Below, in pieces: positions 24,089 to 32,777 of a DNA stretch of 64,000 bases. The position numbers and the translations under genes are program-made. Under the pieces are notes generated by a model. It was not told the origin of the DNA, did no database searches, and worked only from the letters and a program-made list of their open reading frames with translations. Position 1 is the first letter of the stretch. Each line of letters opens with the position of its first letter. This DNA comes from an uncultured Clostridia bacterium (GTDB lineage: Bacteria > Bacillota > Clostridia > Oscillospirales > Acutalibacteraceae): positions 1 to 64,000 of the forward strand of contig CANQXE010000005.1 of the NCBI GenBank assembly GCA_947627725.1. Reading direction: 5' to 3'.

Positions 24089-25435
24089 CTATTTTCTATA
24101 TTTTCTTAACTCTTTAACCTTTGGCGTTACAAGCAATATTGTAAGAACAAACGAAAGCACATCTGCTATCGGCTGAACATATGTTATTCCGGTAATATTG
24201 AGAAATCTTGGAAGCAAAAGCATAAGCGGAACATAAAATATTCCCTGCCTTGCAAGTGCAAGCACGGTTGCCTTTCCTGAAATTTTAAGTGACTGCATCA
24301 GCATATTTGACGATGTGCTGAAGCCTATCAGCGGCAAAGCGAGGCATTCTGCTCTCAGTGCCTTGGCTCCCACCTCTATTACATCTTTATCATCGCGGAA
24401 TATTGAAATAAGCTCAGGAGCAAAGATGAATCCGATTACCGAGAGAGCTGTTATTATAAATGTCGTTATTGTTGCCGTAAATTTGTAGCCGTCATACACA
24501 CGCTTATAATTTTTCGCACCGTTATTAAAGCTGCATACCGGCTGATATCCCTGACCGATGCCTATTACAACGGCAAATCCGAGAAACATAACTCTGTTAA
24601 ATACGCTCATACCGGCAATAACCGCATCACCGTACTTTGCGCAGGCATAATTAAGCGTTATCGTTGCGACAGTCTGAACACCCTGACGCGCAAGAGAGGG
24701 GAGACCGTTTTTAGCAATATTAAGAAAGATTTTACCGCTCGGTTTAAGTTTCTTTATTGTTATTCTTAAATTATCTCCTCTGTAGGTCCCTGACAGAAGA
24801 ATTATGAATCCGACAAACTGGCTGATTACAGTCGCGATTGCGGCTCCCTGGACTCCAAGATTAAATTTAAAAATAAAAAGCGGATCAATAACAATGTTAA
24901 GAAGACTGCCGCTCATAATACCTGCCATTGAATAAACAGCACTTCCCTGATATCTGAGCTGATTGTTAAGTACGAATGAACACAGAATAAAAGGCGAGCC
25001 GAGTAAAATATATTTTAAATATCCGCTCGCAGCGTCAATCGTTGACGGGGTTGCGCCTAATAAAAAAGCAAGCCTATCAGAAAAGAAGAGACCGGCGACA
25101 GCCATAATCAATCCTGAAATGAATGCCGTGAAAAAGGATACATTCGCATAAACATGAGCAACATCTTTTTTACCTTCACCAAGATATGTGCTCAGCAGTA
25201 TTCCGCTTCCGTTTCCCAGAAAAAAGCCGATTGCCTGTAAAAGCGTCATAACAGAAAAAACAATTCCGATTGAGGCGACTGATGTTGTGTCAATCCTGCC
25301 AACAAAAAAGCTGTCTGCCATATTGTAGACAGCAGAGACGAGCATTGTTATTATGGTCGGCACTGAAAGAGAGAAAATAAGTCCTCTTACAGGCGCGTTA
25401 GCAAGCTTATCAAATTTATCTTTATATTTTTTCAT
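24089..25435 (-). CDS. MATE family efflux transporter
   Basis: A 448-residue protein with about 12 membrane spans, matching the multidrug and toxin extrusion (MatE) family in both halves: PVRGLIFSLSVPTIITMLVS near the start and GIGQGYQPVCSFNNGA in the middle. Such exporters use Na+ or H+ gradients; some gut members may export metabolites or peptides. It lies 15 bases after the GH127 gene on the same strand, so the two are probably co-transcribed. Substrate cannot be deduced. Confidence 0.9.
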   Translation of the reverse strand: MKKYKDKFDKLANAPVRGLIFSLSVPTIITMLVSAVYNMADSFFVGRIDTTSVASIGIVFSVMTLLQAIGFFLGNGSGILLSTYLGEGKKDVAHVYANVSFFTAFISGLIMAVAGLFFSDRLAFLLGATPSTIDAASGYLKYILLGSPFILCSFVLNNQLRYQGSAVYSMAGIMSGSLLNIVIDPLFIFKFNLGVQGAAIATVISQFVGFIILLSGTYRGDNLRITIKKLKPSGKIFLNIAKNGLPSLARQGVQTVATITLNYACAKYGDAVIAGMSVFNRVMFLGFAVVIGIGQGYQPVCSFNNGAKNYKRVYDGYKFTATITTFIITALSVIGFIFAPELISIFRDDKDVIEVGAKALRAECLALPLIGFSTSSNMLMQSLKISGKATVLALARQGIFYVPLMLLLPRFLNITGITYVQPIADVLSFVLTILLVTPKVKELRKYRK

Positions 25436-25450
25436 TTTAATACTAAGTCC

Positions 25451-27370
25451 TTATATTTTTATATATACCGACATTTCATTTTCACCGCGGTTGCCCCAAT
25501 GATAGTATGGAATAAATTTTATGGTACATTCCTTAATATTCGGTGAAGTGTATTCAGAGTAAAGAATATCGTCTTCTTTTTCTCTGAAACCGTCAGCGAG
25601 TATAATGCCGTTTTCATATTTGAAATGAGGTGTGGCGGAAAGTCTGAGCATCTGGAGATTTTTGCCGTTGTCCGCCTCCTCAATACAGTAGACTAACGGA
25701 CCTCTTGTAACGGCAACCTTGCCTATGTTTGCTCTTACTCTGTTTGAGCATTTTATTAATTTTACTTCGGCTTTAAATTGTATGAAGATATTTTTACTTT
25801 CTTTTATTTCAATAAAAGCATATCCGTTTTTGATGTCAAATTTTTCGGATATTTTGTATTCATCGCACCAGCTTGGTATTCTCAACGCAAGAGTAAACGG
25901 TTTTTTGCAGTTTATTTTAAATGTAACATTACCGCTTTCAATATAATATGATGTAAGCACAATATGCGCCTTGCTGTTTTCAAGCTCAGTTCCGATATAC
26001 TGATTGACAAATAAAGTATTGTCATTCTCTGTATAGATATACTCGTTAAGTGATGAGATAAGTCTTGCAAGGTTCGGCGGACAGCAGGCGCAGGAAAACC
26101 ATTTTTGTCTAACAGGTTTAATGTGCCTTTTTCGTGAATCCAGCTTTGACGCCTCAGGCAAAACCTCTAAGGGATTTACATAAAAAAATGATTTCCCGTC
26201 CTCAGACATTCCGGAAAGAACTGTGTTGTACAGCGCTCTCTCCATAACGTCGCCGTAATGTGCGTTTATCTCAATTTCAGCCATACGGCGTGCAAAAAAT
26301 ATCAGACCTATTGACGCGCACGTTTCCGCGTATGCCAAATCGTTAGGTAAATCATAATCAAAGGAAAACGCCTCACCGTCAACTGTTGAGCCGATACCGC
26401 CTGTAATATACATTTTTTTGTTTTCAATATTATTCCATATGCTTTTGCAGGCGTCAAAAAGCCCGTCGTCATTATAAGCCCTTGCGATATCCGCCATTGC
26501 GCTGTAAAGGTAAACTCCTCTTACGGCGTGACCTACTGCCTCTTTCTGCTTTCTTGGAGGTATGTGAGCCTGATTATAATGATAGTTGTCGGCTGTGCTT
26601 TCAACACCCCGTTCAGTATCAAAGTAATACGGTCTTTTTCCACGCTCGTCAATAAAAAATTTTGCAGTTTCCAAATATTCCTTTTTTCCTGTTTGATGAT
26701 AAAGTTTAACAAGCGCCATTTCCGCTATCTCGTGTCCGGGATAGCCTTTTATTTTATTTTCGCCGAAAGTATCGCATATCAGGTCGGCAAATCGGCAAGC
26801 GGCGTCAAGCAGTTTTCTGTTGCCGGTTGCGTTGTAAATGCTCAGCGCCCCTTCAGCCATATGCCCAAAGCAGTAAAGCTCGTGATAATCCTTAAGATTG
26901 GAAAAGGCTTTATCTCTGTCGTTAATTATATAAAGTGTATCAAGATATCCGTTATCAAGCTGTGCCTTGCAGATAATATCTATATATTCATTTGCCTTTT
27001 CCTCAAGCGTTTTATCATAATGGTTTTGAAGCGAATAACCAACCGCTTCAAGCCACTTATATGCGTCCGAGTCCTGAAATACCCATCCGTGAAAGGCGTT
27101 TTTATCACAGTTATTTTCATTATACTCCCATTTGTCTACCGGGAATTTTTCAGGCTCAATGCCTTTTTTGAGCTTTTCAATAACCTTGCCTGCCTTTATA
27201 AAGTTTTCTATGCAATAGCTTTTGTCAGCCCCGTCAATTTTATCCTGCAGGGCAAGGTACTGATAGGGGATAACATTTGTTCTTACAACCTCGGTTATTT
27301 TATTCCAGAAAGGGTCGTTGATTTTTACATCGTTAATTTTTAAATGATTTGAAAATTCCTTGCTGTTCAT
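25451..27370 (-). CDS. glycoside hydrolase family 127 (beta-L-arabinofuranosidase-like)
   Basis: A 639-residue cytosolic enzyme of GH127 (formerly DUF1680), which removes beta-L-arabinofuranose or related sugars from plant glycans. The zinc/thiol active site is present: Glu and Cys in YAETCASIG, and the CACCPPN cluster that carries the nucleophilic Cys. An (alpha/alpha)6 barrel is followed by beta domains. There is no signal peptide, so substrates must be imported. ATG 27370 (MNSKEFSNHL) has GAGGTG upstream; the longer frame from 27394 would start inside a terminator. The MATE gene follows it. Confidence 0.9.
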   Translation of the reverse strand: MNSKEFSNHLKINDVKINDPFWNKITEVVRTNVIPYQYLALQDKIDGADKSYCIENFIKAGKVIEKLKKGIEPEKFPVDKWEYNENNCDKNAFHGWVFQDSDAYKWLEAVGYSLQNHYDKTLEEKANEYIDIICKAQLDNGYLDTLYIINDRDKAFSNLKDYHELYCFGHMAEGALSIYNATGNRKLLDAACRFADLICDTFGENKIKGYPGHEIAEMALVKLYHQTGKKEYLETAKFFIDERGKRPYYFDTERGVESTADNYHYNQAHIPPRKQKEAVGHAVRGVYLYSAMADIARAYNDDGLFDACKSIWNNIENKKMYITGGIGSTVDGEAFSFDYDLPNDLAYAETCASIGLIFFARRMAEIEINAHYGDVMERALYNTVLSGMSEDGKSFFYVNPLEVLPEASKLDSRKRHIKPVRQKWFSCACCPPNLARLISSLNEYIYTENDNTLFVNQYIGTELENSKAHIVLTSYYIESGNVTFKINCKKPFTLALRIPSWCDEYKISEKFDIKNGYAFIEIKESKNIFIQFKAEVKLIKCSNRVRANIGKVAVTRGPLVYCIEEADNGKNLQMLRLSATPHFKYENGIILADGFREKEDDILYSEYTSPNIKECTIKFIPYYHWGNRGENEMSVYIKI

Positions 27371-27381
27371 TAGACACCTCA

Positions 27382-27414
27382 ATAAAAAATGCACTTGTTA
27401 TTAACAAGTGCATT
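27382..27414 (-). terminator. rho-independent terminator of the 27443-27760 gene
   Basis: Read on the minus strand, AATGCACTTGTTA pairs with TAACAAGTGCATT and is followed by TTTTTTATT. It separates the small membrane protein gene from the GH127 start. Confidence 0.85.
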
Positions 27415-27442
27415 GTACCATAAATTTACAAAAATTGAAATA

Positions 27443-27760
27443 TCAAGCAGCAAAGTTTGAAAAATCTATCAGCTTATTTATTTCTTTGAGGTCATTTTCA
27501 AACTGTTCGATTCTCTTTTTGTGCCTTTTTTCAAGCAATCTTTTTCTTCGTGCTTTAATTCTTTTCATCTCAAAAAAATACCAAACAGAGGTTGCAATGA
27601 CCGCGAGAGATAAAATATCAATTGCAAATAGCACCTTCATCTGATTTGATGTCAGATTGTCAAAGAGATTGAAGGATATGCCCGTAATCGCAAAGCCTGC
27701 CGCGAGAGTCACTCCTGAAATTACTAATGCCGAAATAATTTGTTTAACTGTTTTTTTCAT
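27443..27760 (-). CDS. small membrane protein with basic/coiled C-terminus
   Basis: A 105-residue protein with two spans (about 8-30 and 44-63) and a highly charged C-terminal half (RIKARRKRLLEKRHKKRIEQ, then FENDLKEINKL) that is probably helical. The family is not recognised. AGGAGGAATTTCTT precedes the ATG on the minus strand and a terminator follows, so it is a single-gene unit. Confidence 0.7.
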   Translation of the reverse strand: MKKTVKQIISALVISGVTLAAGFAITGISFNLFDNLTSNQMKVLFAIDILSLAVIATSVWYFFEMKRIKARRKRLLEKRHKKRIEQFENDLKEINKLIDFSNFAA

Positions 27761-27880
27761 AAGAAATTCCTCCTTTTTCTTTACAATTTCATTTTATCAG
27801 AAGTTATTTCTTATTCAATAGGCACAGGCGCCATAGTCCAAAAAGTTGGACTGTTAGAACAAAAGTTTTACAAATTTCAT

Positions 27881-29137
27881 TTAAAGTATTGACATTTTCA
27901 ATTTTTTTGCTATAATGTCCAATTCCGAATTTGGTATTGCTGATGGGGATATAACCAAAACGATTTCATTTTTTTTATATTTTTCCACAAATACCCTTAG
28001 ACCGAACTGTTCAAATACCGATAAGTCCTTATTAAAGGCGGATATGAGTACAATCTGGAGCGTGTTTTCACCGATTTCAATTTTCGCGTCAGGGAGTTCT
28101 TTTTTCAGCAAATCCGCAAACGCCTTAGTTTTTGCTGTGTATAGACGCCTTATTTTTCTTGTTTGTGATTTTATGTGACCGTCACGTATGTAATTGCAAA
28201 GAGCAATCTGCTCTGTCTTGCTCGCAGTTTGAGCAAAAAGATATGATTTTTTGTTATATTCTTCCGCAAGCTTCTTTGTAAGTACCATAAAGCTGATTCT
28301 TATGCCGGGTAAGAGCATCGCGGAAAAGGAGCCCATATATATAATGTTTCCTTTTCCGAGCGCATAAAGTGATGGAGTAGGCTTTATATTATATAAGAAT
28401 TCATTTTCGTAATCGTCTTCAATTACAAGAGAATTATGCTCCTGTGAATACTCAACAAGCTCAAGCCTTCTTTTTATAGGCATTACATCGCCCCACCGCG
28501 TCATATGTGACGGTGAAACGTAAATAATATCTGCGTCTTTATCTCTTGTATGCACGTCAAACCCATAGCCTGAAAAAATACCCATTCCCTGTACAAAGCT
28601 TCTGTCCGGGAATGAAACGCTCTTTTTATTGCTTAGTAGTATGCAAAGTATCTGCAAAAGAGGCTGAACACCCGCGCCTATAATTATTCTGTCAGGGGAT
28701 GCGATTACGTTTCTCTTTTCTCTAATATACTGAGAAACGGCGCACCTTAAATCATATTCTCCCTTTGCCTGACTGTATGAAAGAAGTCTGTCAGTCTGCC
28801 TTAAGGCGCTCTTTATATACCTCTGCCAAAGAGTAAAATCAAAACTTTCCTCGTCGGCAGAGCCTCCCGTAAGGTCAAATTCAATATTTTTTTCCTCAGC
28901 AAAATATTCTTCCTTAGGCTGGGTTTTTGCAATTTCAGATACAAAATATCCGCTCTTGTTATGAGCAATAATATAGCCGTCCGCGCACAAATCAAAATAA
29001 GCATTCTGAACTGTTGTCATTGAAACATCATATATTTTACACGCTTTTCTCACAGAAGGTATCTTTTCGCCGGAGCAAAGCTCGCCTGACAGAATCATAT
29101 CTTTAATTGTATTATAAATTTGAGTGTATTTTTTCAT
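27881..29137 (-). CDS. pdxR: MocR/PdxR-type regulator (GntR HTH plus aminotransferase-like domain) lacking the PLP lysine
   Basis: A 418-residue regulator. Residues about 1-70 are a GntR-type winged helix (LCSGEKIPSVRKACKIYDVS, then TTVQNAYFDLCADGYI); residues about 100-418 are a fold-type I aminotransferase domain as in PdxR/GabR. The pyridine-binding Asp is present in VIEDDYENEF. The lysine that normally binds PLP in the motif SFSK is replaced: the sequence is MGSFSAMLLPGIRISFM, with Ala273. It is divergent from the pyridoxal kinase gene, the usual layout for PdxR, which activates vitamin B6 genes. ATG 29137 is chosen because family similarity begins there; the 41 codons upstream have no similarity. 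Confidence 0.8.
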   Translation of the reverse strand: MKKYTQIYNTIKDMILSGELCSGEKIPSVRKACKIYDVSMTTVQNAYFDLCADGYIIAHNKSGYFVSEIAKTQPKEEYFAEEKNIEFDLTGGSADEESFDFTLWQRYIKSALRQTDRLLSYSQAKGEYDLRCAVSQYIREKRNVIASPDRIIIGAGVQPLLQILCILLSNKKSVSFPDRSFVQGMGIFSGYGFDVHTRDKDADIIYVSPSHMTRWGDVMPIKRRLELVEYSQEHNSLVIEDDYENEFLYNIKPTPSLYALGKGNIIYMGSFSAMLLPGIRISFMVLTKKLAEEYNKKSYLFAQTASKTEQIALCNYIRDGHIKSQTRKIRRLYTAKTKAFADLLKKELPDAKIEIGENTLQIVLISAFNKDLSVFEQFGLRVFVEKYKKNEIVLVISPSAIPNSELDIIAKKLKMSIL

Positions 29138-29138
29138 A

Positions 29139-29201
29139 TAACTGTACCTTAAAAAAATATTAAAACTGTGTATTTTACTGATTACAGTTACATTATATAA
29201 T
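29139..29201. promoter_or_regulatory. divergent control region with AACTGT repeats
   Basis: TAACTGTA (29139-29146) is an exact inverted match of TACAGTTA (29183-29190), and a further AACTGT lies at 29164-29169. TATAAT (29196-29201) is the -10 for the kinase gene and its -35 is weak. Direct plus inverted copies between a MocR regulator and its target fit MocR binding sites and activation. Confidence 0.6.
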
Positions 29202-29237
29202 GATGTTGTAAAAAAAACAAGAGGGGGAGTGAATGTA

Positions 29238-30047
29238 ATGAAAAAATGCGCTGTAATCAATGATTTGTCAGGCTTCGGTAAATGCTCACTCGGTGTTGGA
29301 ATACCGATAATTTCCGTTATGGGTATTGAGGCGCATCCGCTTCCTACTGCCGTTCTTTCAAATCAGACAGCATATGACAGTTATAAATCTGTACCTCTTA
29401 CAGACGATATGCCTGAATTTATTTCTGAGTGGAAAAAGCTGAATGCTGATTTTGACGGAATACTGACGGGATTTGTGACAGACGAAAGACAGCTTGATAT
29501 AATCAGCTCATTTATTACAGAATTTAAAACTGACAAAACGATTCTGCTTGTTGATCCCATTATGGCTGATAACGGTTCACTTTACAGCGGTTATACAGGC
29601 AGTATGTGTGAAAAAATAAGAGAGATATGTTTTAAAGCTGATATTATAACTCCGAATATTGCCGAGCTTGCTTTTTTGGCAAATGAAAAATATTCGGAAA
29701 ATCCTGACGATATAGAATCATATGGTTTAAAGCTTAGAAGCATGGGAATGAAAAGTATTGTTGTTACAGGATATAAAAGGGATAAAAAAATTTCCAATAT
29801 TGTTTTTGATGACAGCGGTATAAATATTGCCGAAGCAAATCTTTACGGTGGTTATTACAGCGGAACGGGCGATATATTGTCGTCAATCGTTATCGGCGGA
29901 GTTTTAAGAGGAATGTCATTATTTGATTCCGTCAGCCTTGCAGGTAAGTTTATCAGCAGAGTTATATGCGGTATGGAAAATAGCAGTCAAAATACAAACT
30001 GTAATGACGGAATTGATTTTGAAAAATATTTGGGGGATTTACTATGA
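29238..30047 (+). CDS. pyridoxal/pyridoxine/pyridoxamine kinase
   Basis: A 269-residue ribokinase-fold enzyme that phosphorylates vitamin B6 vitamers at the 5' position. Family signs are CAVINDLSGFGKCSL at the start, VLSNQTAYDSY, VDPIMADNGSLYSGYT, the ITPNIAELAFL helix, and YYSGTGDILSSIV, which holds the catalytic GTGD Asp. ATG 29238 has GAGGGGGAG eight bases upstream; an earlier GTG at 29229 is inside that site. It overlaps the S-component gene by four bases (ATGA). Whether it corresponds to PdxK or PdxY cannot be told. Confidence 0.9.
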   Translation: MKKCAVINDLSGFGKCSLGVGIPIISVMGIEAHPLPTAVLSNQTAYDSYKSVPLTDDMPEFISEWKKLNADFDGILTGFVTDERQLDIISSFITEFKTDKTILLVDPIMADNGSLYSGYTGSMCEKIREICFKADIITPNIAELAFLANEKYSENPDDIESYGLKLRSMGMKSIVVTGYKRDKKISNIVFDDSGINIAEANLYGGYYSGTGDILSSIVIGGVLRGMSLFDSVSLAGKFISRVICGMENSSQNTNCNDGIDFEKYLGDLL

Positions 30048-30556
30048 GAAACAAAAAAATTTTTAAAATGGCAGTAACCGCAATGTTTACCGCAATGATA
30101 TTTGTATTAACTCGCTTTGTTTCGGTACCTGTTGCAACAGGATATGTTCATTTCGGTGACGCGCTCGTATATCTTGCGGCGTCAACACTCGGAGGTCCGT
30201 GGGCAATATTTGCCGCCGCAGTAGGAGAGATGCTTGCTGATGTTGCTTACGGCTATTTTACATATGCTCCCGCAACTCTTATAGTCAAGGCTTTAATTGC
30301 AATTCCTTTTGTTGCTGTAAATAAAAAAAGCGAAAAAATCTTGACACCGATTACTGCATTGTTTACAATACCGGCAGGAATAATAACGATCGGAGGTTAC
30401 TTTATTACCGATTTGATAATTGATAAGGCATATGCGGTAGTAAATATTCCCGGTAATTTAATTCAGGCGGCAGGAAGTGCGGTAATATTTATTATTCTTG
30501 CTGCTGCATTTGATTCCGGAAAAATAAAAAAGAAATTATTTATTGATGAGAAGTGA
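30044..30556 (+). CDS. ECF transporter S component, probably for vitamin B6
   Basis: A 170-residue membrane protein with five or six spans, of the ECF S-component type: an N-terminal KMAVTAMFTAMIFVLTRFV helix, the VHFGDALVYLAAS segment and GGPWAIFAAAVGEMLAD. These proteins bind a vitamin and share an energising module (EcfAA'T) encoded elsewhere. Overlap with the B6 kinase gene and control by a MocR regulator point to pyridoxine or pyridoxal as substrate. It is similar in layout to PdxU-type genes; the substrate is inferred from context. Confidence 0.8.
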   Translation: MRNKKIFKMAVTAMFTAMIFVLTRFVSVPVATGYVHFGDALVYLAASTLGGPWAIFAAAVGEMLADVAYGYFTYAPATLIVKALIAIPFVAVNKKSEKILTPITALFTIPAGIITIGGYFITDLIIDKAYAVVNIPGNLIQAAGSAVIFIILAAAFDSGKIKKKLFIDEK

Positions 30557-30560
30557 AAAA

Positions 30561-31172
30561 ATGGCTGATATAGTTTATACTCTTGAGGGCGGAGTTTATC
30601 TTAATATTACAAATAAATGTCCTTGCAACTGTGCCTTTTGCATACGTTCAAAGGGCGATGCTGTCGGTGACGCTGAAAAGCTGTGGTTTGATACAGAACC
30701 TACTATCGACGAAATAAAGACCGCAATTGATAATTTTGATTTTACCGATGTGAACGAAGTGGTTTTCTGCGGCTACGGCGAGCCTACTAACGCATATGAC
30801 AATTTACTTGAAACCGCGAAGTATATAAGAAAAAAGCACCCGAAAATCAGGCTTCGCCTCAACACAAACGGGCTTTCTGATTTAATTAATGAGAAACCTA
30901 CCGCAAAGGAGCTTTCAGAGCATTTGGATTCAATTTCAATTTCGCTTAATGAGCCGAATTCTGAAAAATATGATAAAATTACAAGAAATATTTATCCGGG
31001 TAAGGCATTTGACGCAATGCTCAGCTTCACGCGCGAGTGCGTTAAATACTGTAAGGACGTAAGAATGACTGTTGTTGACGTAATACCCGAGGAGGATATT
31101 GAGCAGGCAAGACTTATTTGCGAGTCAACGGGTGCGCATTTCAGAGTACGCTCCTTTCAAAAAGGAAGATAA
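30561..31172 (+). CDS. radical SAM protein (TatD-linked type)
   Basis: A 203-residue radical SAM protein. The 4Fe-4S motif is in NKCPCNCAFC (CxxxCxxC), followed by VVFCGYGEPTN, the 'GGE'-like SAM-binding strand, and LRLNTNGLSDL. Small size and sequence fit the TIGR04038-type family often encoded next to TatD nucleases; no tatD is in this window. It begins just after the ECF S-component stop (ATG 30546 is an alternative start), so it may be part of the B6 transcript. Reaction unknown. A terminator follows. Confidence 0.8.
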   Translation: MADIVYTLEGGVYLNITNKCPCNCAFCIRSKGDAVGDAEKLWFDTEPTIDEIKTAIDNFDFTDVNEVVFCGYGEPTNAYDNLLETAKYIRKKHPKIRLRLNTNGLSDLINEKPTAKELSEHLDSISISLNEPNSEKYDKITRNIYPGKAFDAMLSFTRECVKYCKDVRMTVVDVIPEEDIEQARLICESTGAHFRVRSFQKGR

Positions 31173-31182
31173 AAGCATACAG

Positions 31183-31215
31183 GCTCAGTGATTTAATATT
31201 CACTGAGCTTTTTTT
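31183..31215 (+). terminator. rho-independent terminator
   Basis: GCTCAGTGA pairs with TCACTGAGC around an 8-base loop and is followed by seven T. It ends the B6/radical SAM operon. Confidence 0.9.
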
Positions 31216-31216
31216 G

Positions 31217-31245
31217 TTGAAAACAAAATATAATAATGCTAAAAT
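31217..31245 (+). promoter_or_regulatory. promoter of the MFS gene
   Basis: TTGAAA (31217-31222) and TAAAAT (31240-31245) are 17 bases apart, directly after the previous terminator. Confidence 0.55.
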
Positions 31246-31288
31246 AAATATGTTAAGGCTTATTCTATTATTTGTAGGGGGATTATTT

Positions 31289-32629
31289 ATGAGTAAAAGC
31301 AGAGGCGCGGGCGCGCTTGGAGCTCGTATCTGGGCAAATGTAATACTATTCGGGCTTATCGGTCAGATTGCATGGATTGTTGAAAATATGTACTTTTCAC
31401 GCTTTATGCAAAATGAAATAACAAGAGCGCCGTATGCAACAACACTCTTGGTTGCATTTTCAGCAATATTTGCCACGGTTTCTACGCTTATCGGCGGAGC
31501 TCTGTGTGACAGGACAGGAAAGCGTAAGCTGTTTATCTGCTGGGGATATCTGATTTGGGGCTTTACCATTATGATGTTTGCGCTTGTACCAATGAAGCCG
31601 ACCGCCGAAAAGGTTTTACCCCTTGTAATACTTGTCGTGGCTATGGACTGCATTATGTCAGTTATCGGCTCAATCAGCAATGACGCCGCATTTAATACGT
31701 GGATAACCGATATTTCAAACACAGCGAACCGAGCGAGAGTAGATACCGTTCTCGCCATTATGCCGCTTTTTGCTCTTGCTGTTGTATTCGGCGGATTTGA
31801 CAGTCTTACAAATGCAAACGCAACTACTGATGACTGGAAAAAGTTTTTTATCATACTTGGAATTATTCCGAGTATCGGCGGTATCATCGGACTGTTTATG
31901 ATGAATGACAAAAAGGGAATTGCGCCTAATAAAGCAAATTCATTTTTGTCCGATTTTACATATTCACTTCAGCCTAAGATAATTAAGGAAAACAAAATGC
32001 TTTATATTTGCCTTGCGGGCAATGCTATATCGGCAATCGCGTATCAGATATATGTAAACTATCTTTTTAATATTGTTGAGGGAACAATGGGAATTAAAAA
32101 TTATATTATCCCCGTAGGTATCATTATGGTCGTTTCCGCCGTTGTTTCCGTTATTGTCTCGTCCGCTATGGATAAGCACGGCAAAAAGCACTTTTACTAT
32201 CCGACAATTACCGCAGGAATAATCGGGTGCATTGTTGTATGGGCGTCAAAATTTCTTATAGGTAAAAATGAAACAGTCCTTATCGTCGTACTTATTATAG
32301 GAGGTATCCTGTTAATCGGAGTCAGCCTTGTTATGGCAGGACTGTTTACAGCCTCTTACAGAGATTATATTCCAAAGGGTAAGGAAGGTCTTTTTCAGGG
32401 CTGTAGAATGGTGATGTATGTTCTGGTTCCGATGATTGTCGGTCCTGTGATAGCGCAGACAATTATAAATGTATCAAACAGAGGAGTTTCCGATTCGGAG
32501 ATTGTTTATCCTATGGAGCTTTTTCTCGGTGCGGCAGTTGTAATGCTGTTTTGCTTTATTCCTGCAAGAATCGTCAGGAACAAGCAGCCTGAATTTCATA
32601 ACAAACTGATGAAAGATTTGGAAAAGTAA
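31289..32629 (+). CDS. MFS transporter
   Basis: A 446-residue transporter with about 12 membrane spans. The N-terminal half has the MFS loop signature GGALCDRTGKRKLF between spans two and three. The pattern (YFSRFM, GSISNDAAFNTWITD, then MDKHGKKHFYYP) suggests a sugar:cation symporter-like branch, but the substrate is not clear. ATG 31289 has TAGGGGGA upstream; the longer open frame from 31118 crosses the terminator and promoter and is rejected. Confidence 0.85.
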   Translation: MSKSRGAGALGARIWANVILFGLIGQIAWIVENMYFSRFMQNEITRAPYATTLLVAFSAIFATVSTLIGGALCDRTGKRKLFICWGYLIWGFTIMMFALVPMKPTAEKVLPLVILVVAMDCIMSVIGSISNDAAFNTWITDISNTANRARVDTVLAIMPLFALAVVFGGFDSLTNANATTDDWKKFFIILGIIPSIGGIIGLFMMNDKKGIAPNKANSFLSDFTYSLQPKIIKENKMLYICLAGNAISAIAYQIYVNYLFNIVEGTMGIKNYIIPVGIIMVVSAVVSVIVSSAMDKHGKKHFYYPTITAGIIGCIVVWASKFLIGKNETVLIVVLIIGGILLIGVSLVMAGLFTASYRDYIPKGKEGLFQGCRMVMYVLVPMIVGPVIAQTIINVSNRGVSDSEIVYPMELFLGAAVVMLFCFIPARIVRNKQPEFHNKLMKDLEK

Positions 32630-32721
32630 TGTAAAATGCTTCATAGGTCAATTCCTGTGCAGCATTTTCAATAAGGCGCATAGCGCTGTCATTTAATGTT
32701 TCGGTGGGGGTTTACTCTCAC

Positions 32722-32777
32722 TGAAAAACGAAAGATGTCCCAAGCCTATAGAGGCAGGGGACATCTTTTTCGTTTAG
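32722..32777. terminator. bidirectional terminator between convergent genes
   Basis: AAAGATGTCCC pairs with GGGACATCTTT with outer AAACGA/TCGTTT extending the stem. It lies between the MFS gene (plus) and the VanZ-like gene (minus), touching the latter's stop codon. The rest of 32630-32721 shows nothing recognisable. Confidence 0.85.

Noticed and set aside
26528-27343. 271-codon plus-strand frame opposite the GH127 gene
   Set aside because: Exact shadow of a well-supported gene; no start signal and no family.
31118-31288. N-terminal extension of the MFS gene
   Set aside because: It crosses a terminator and a promoter; ATG 31289 has a good ribosome binding site.
31363-31911. 182-codon minus-strand frame
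   Set aside because: Shadow of the MFS gene.
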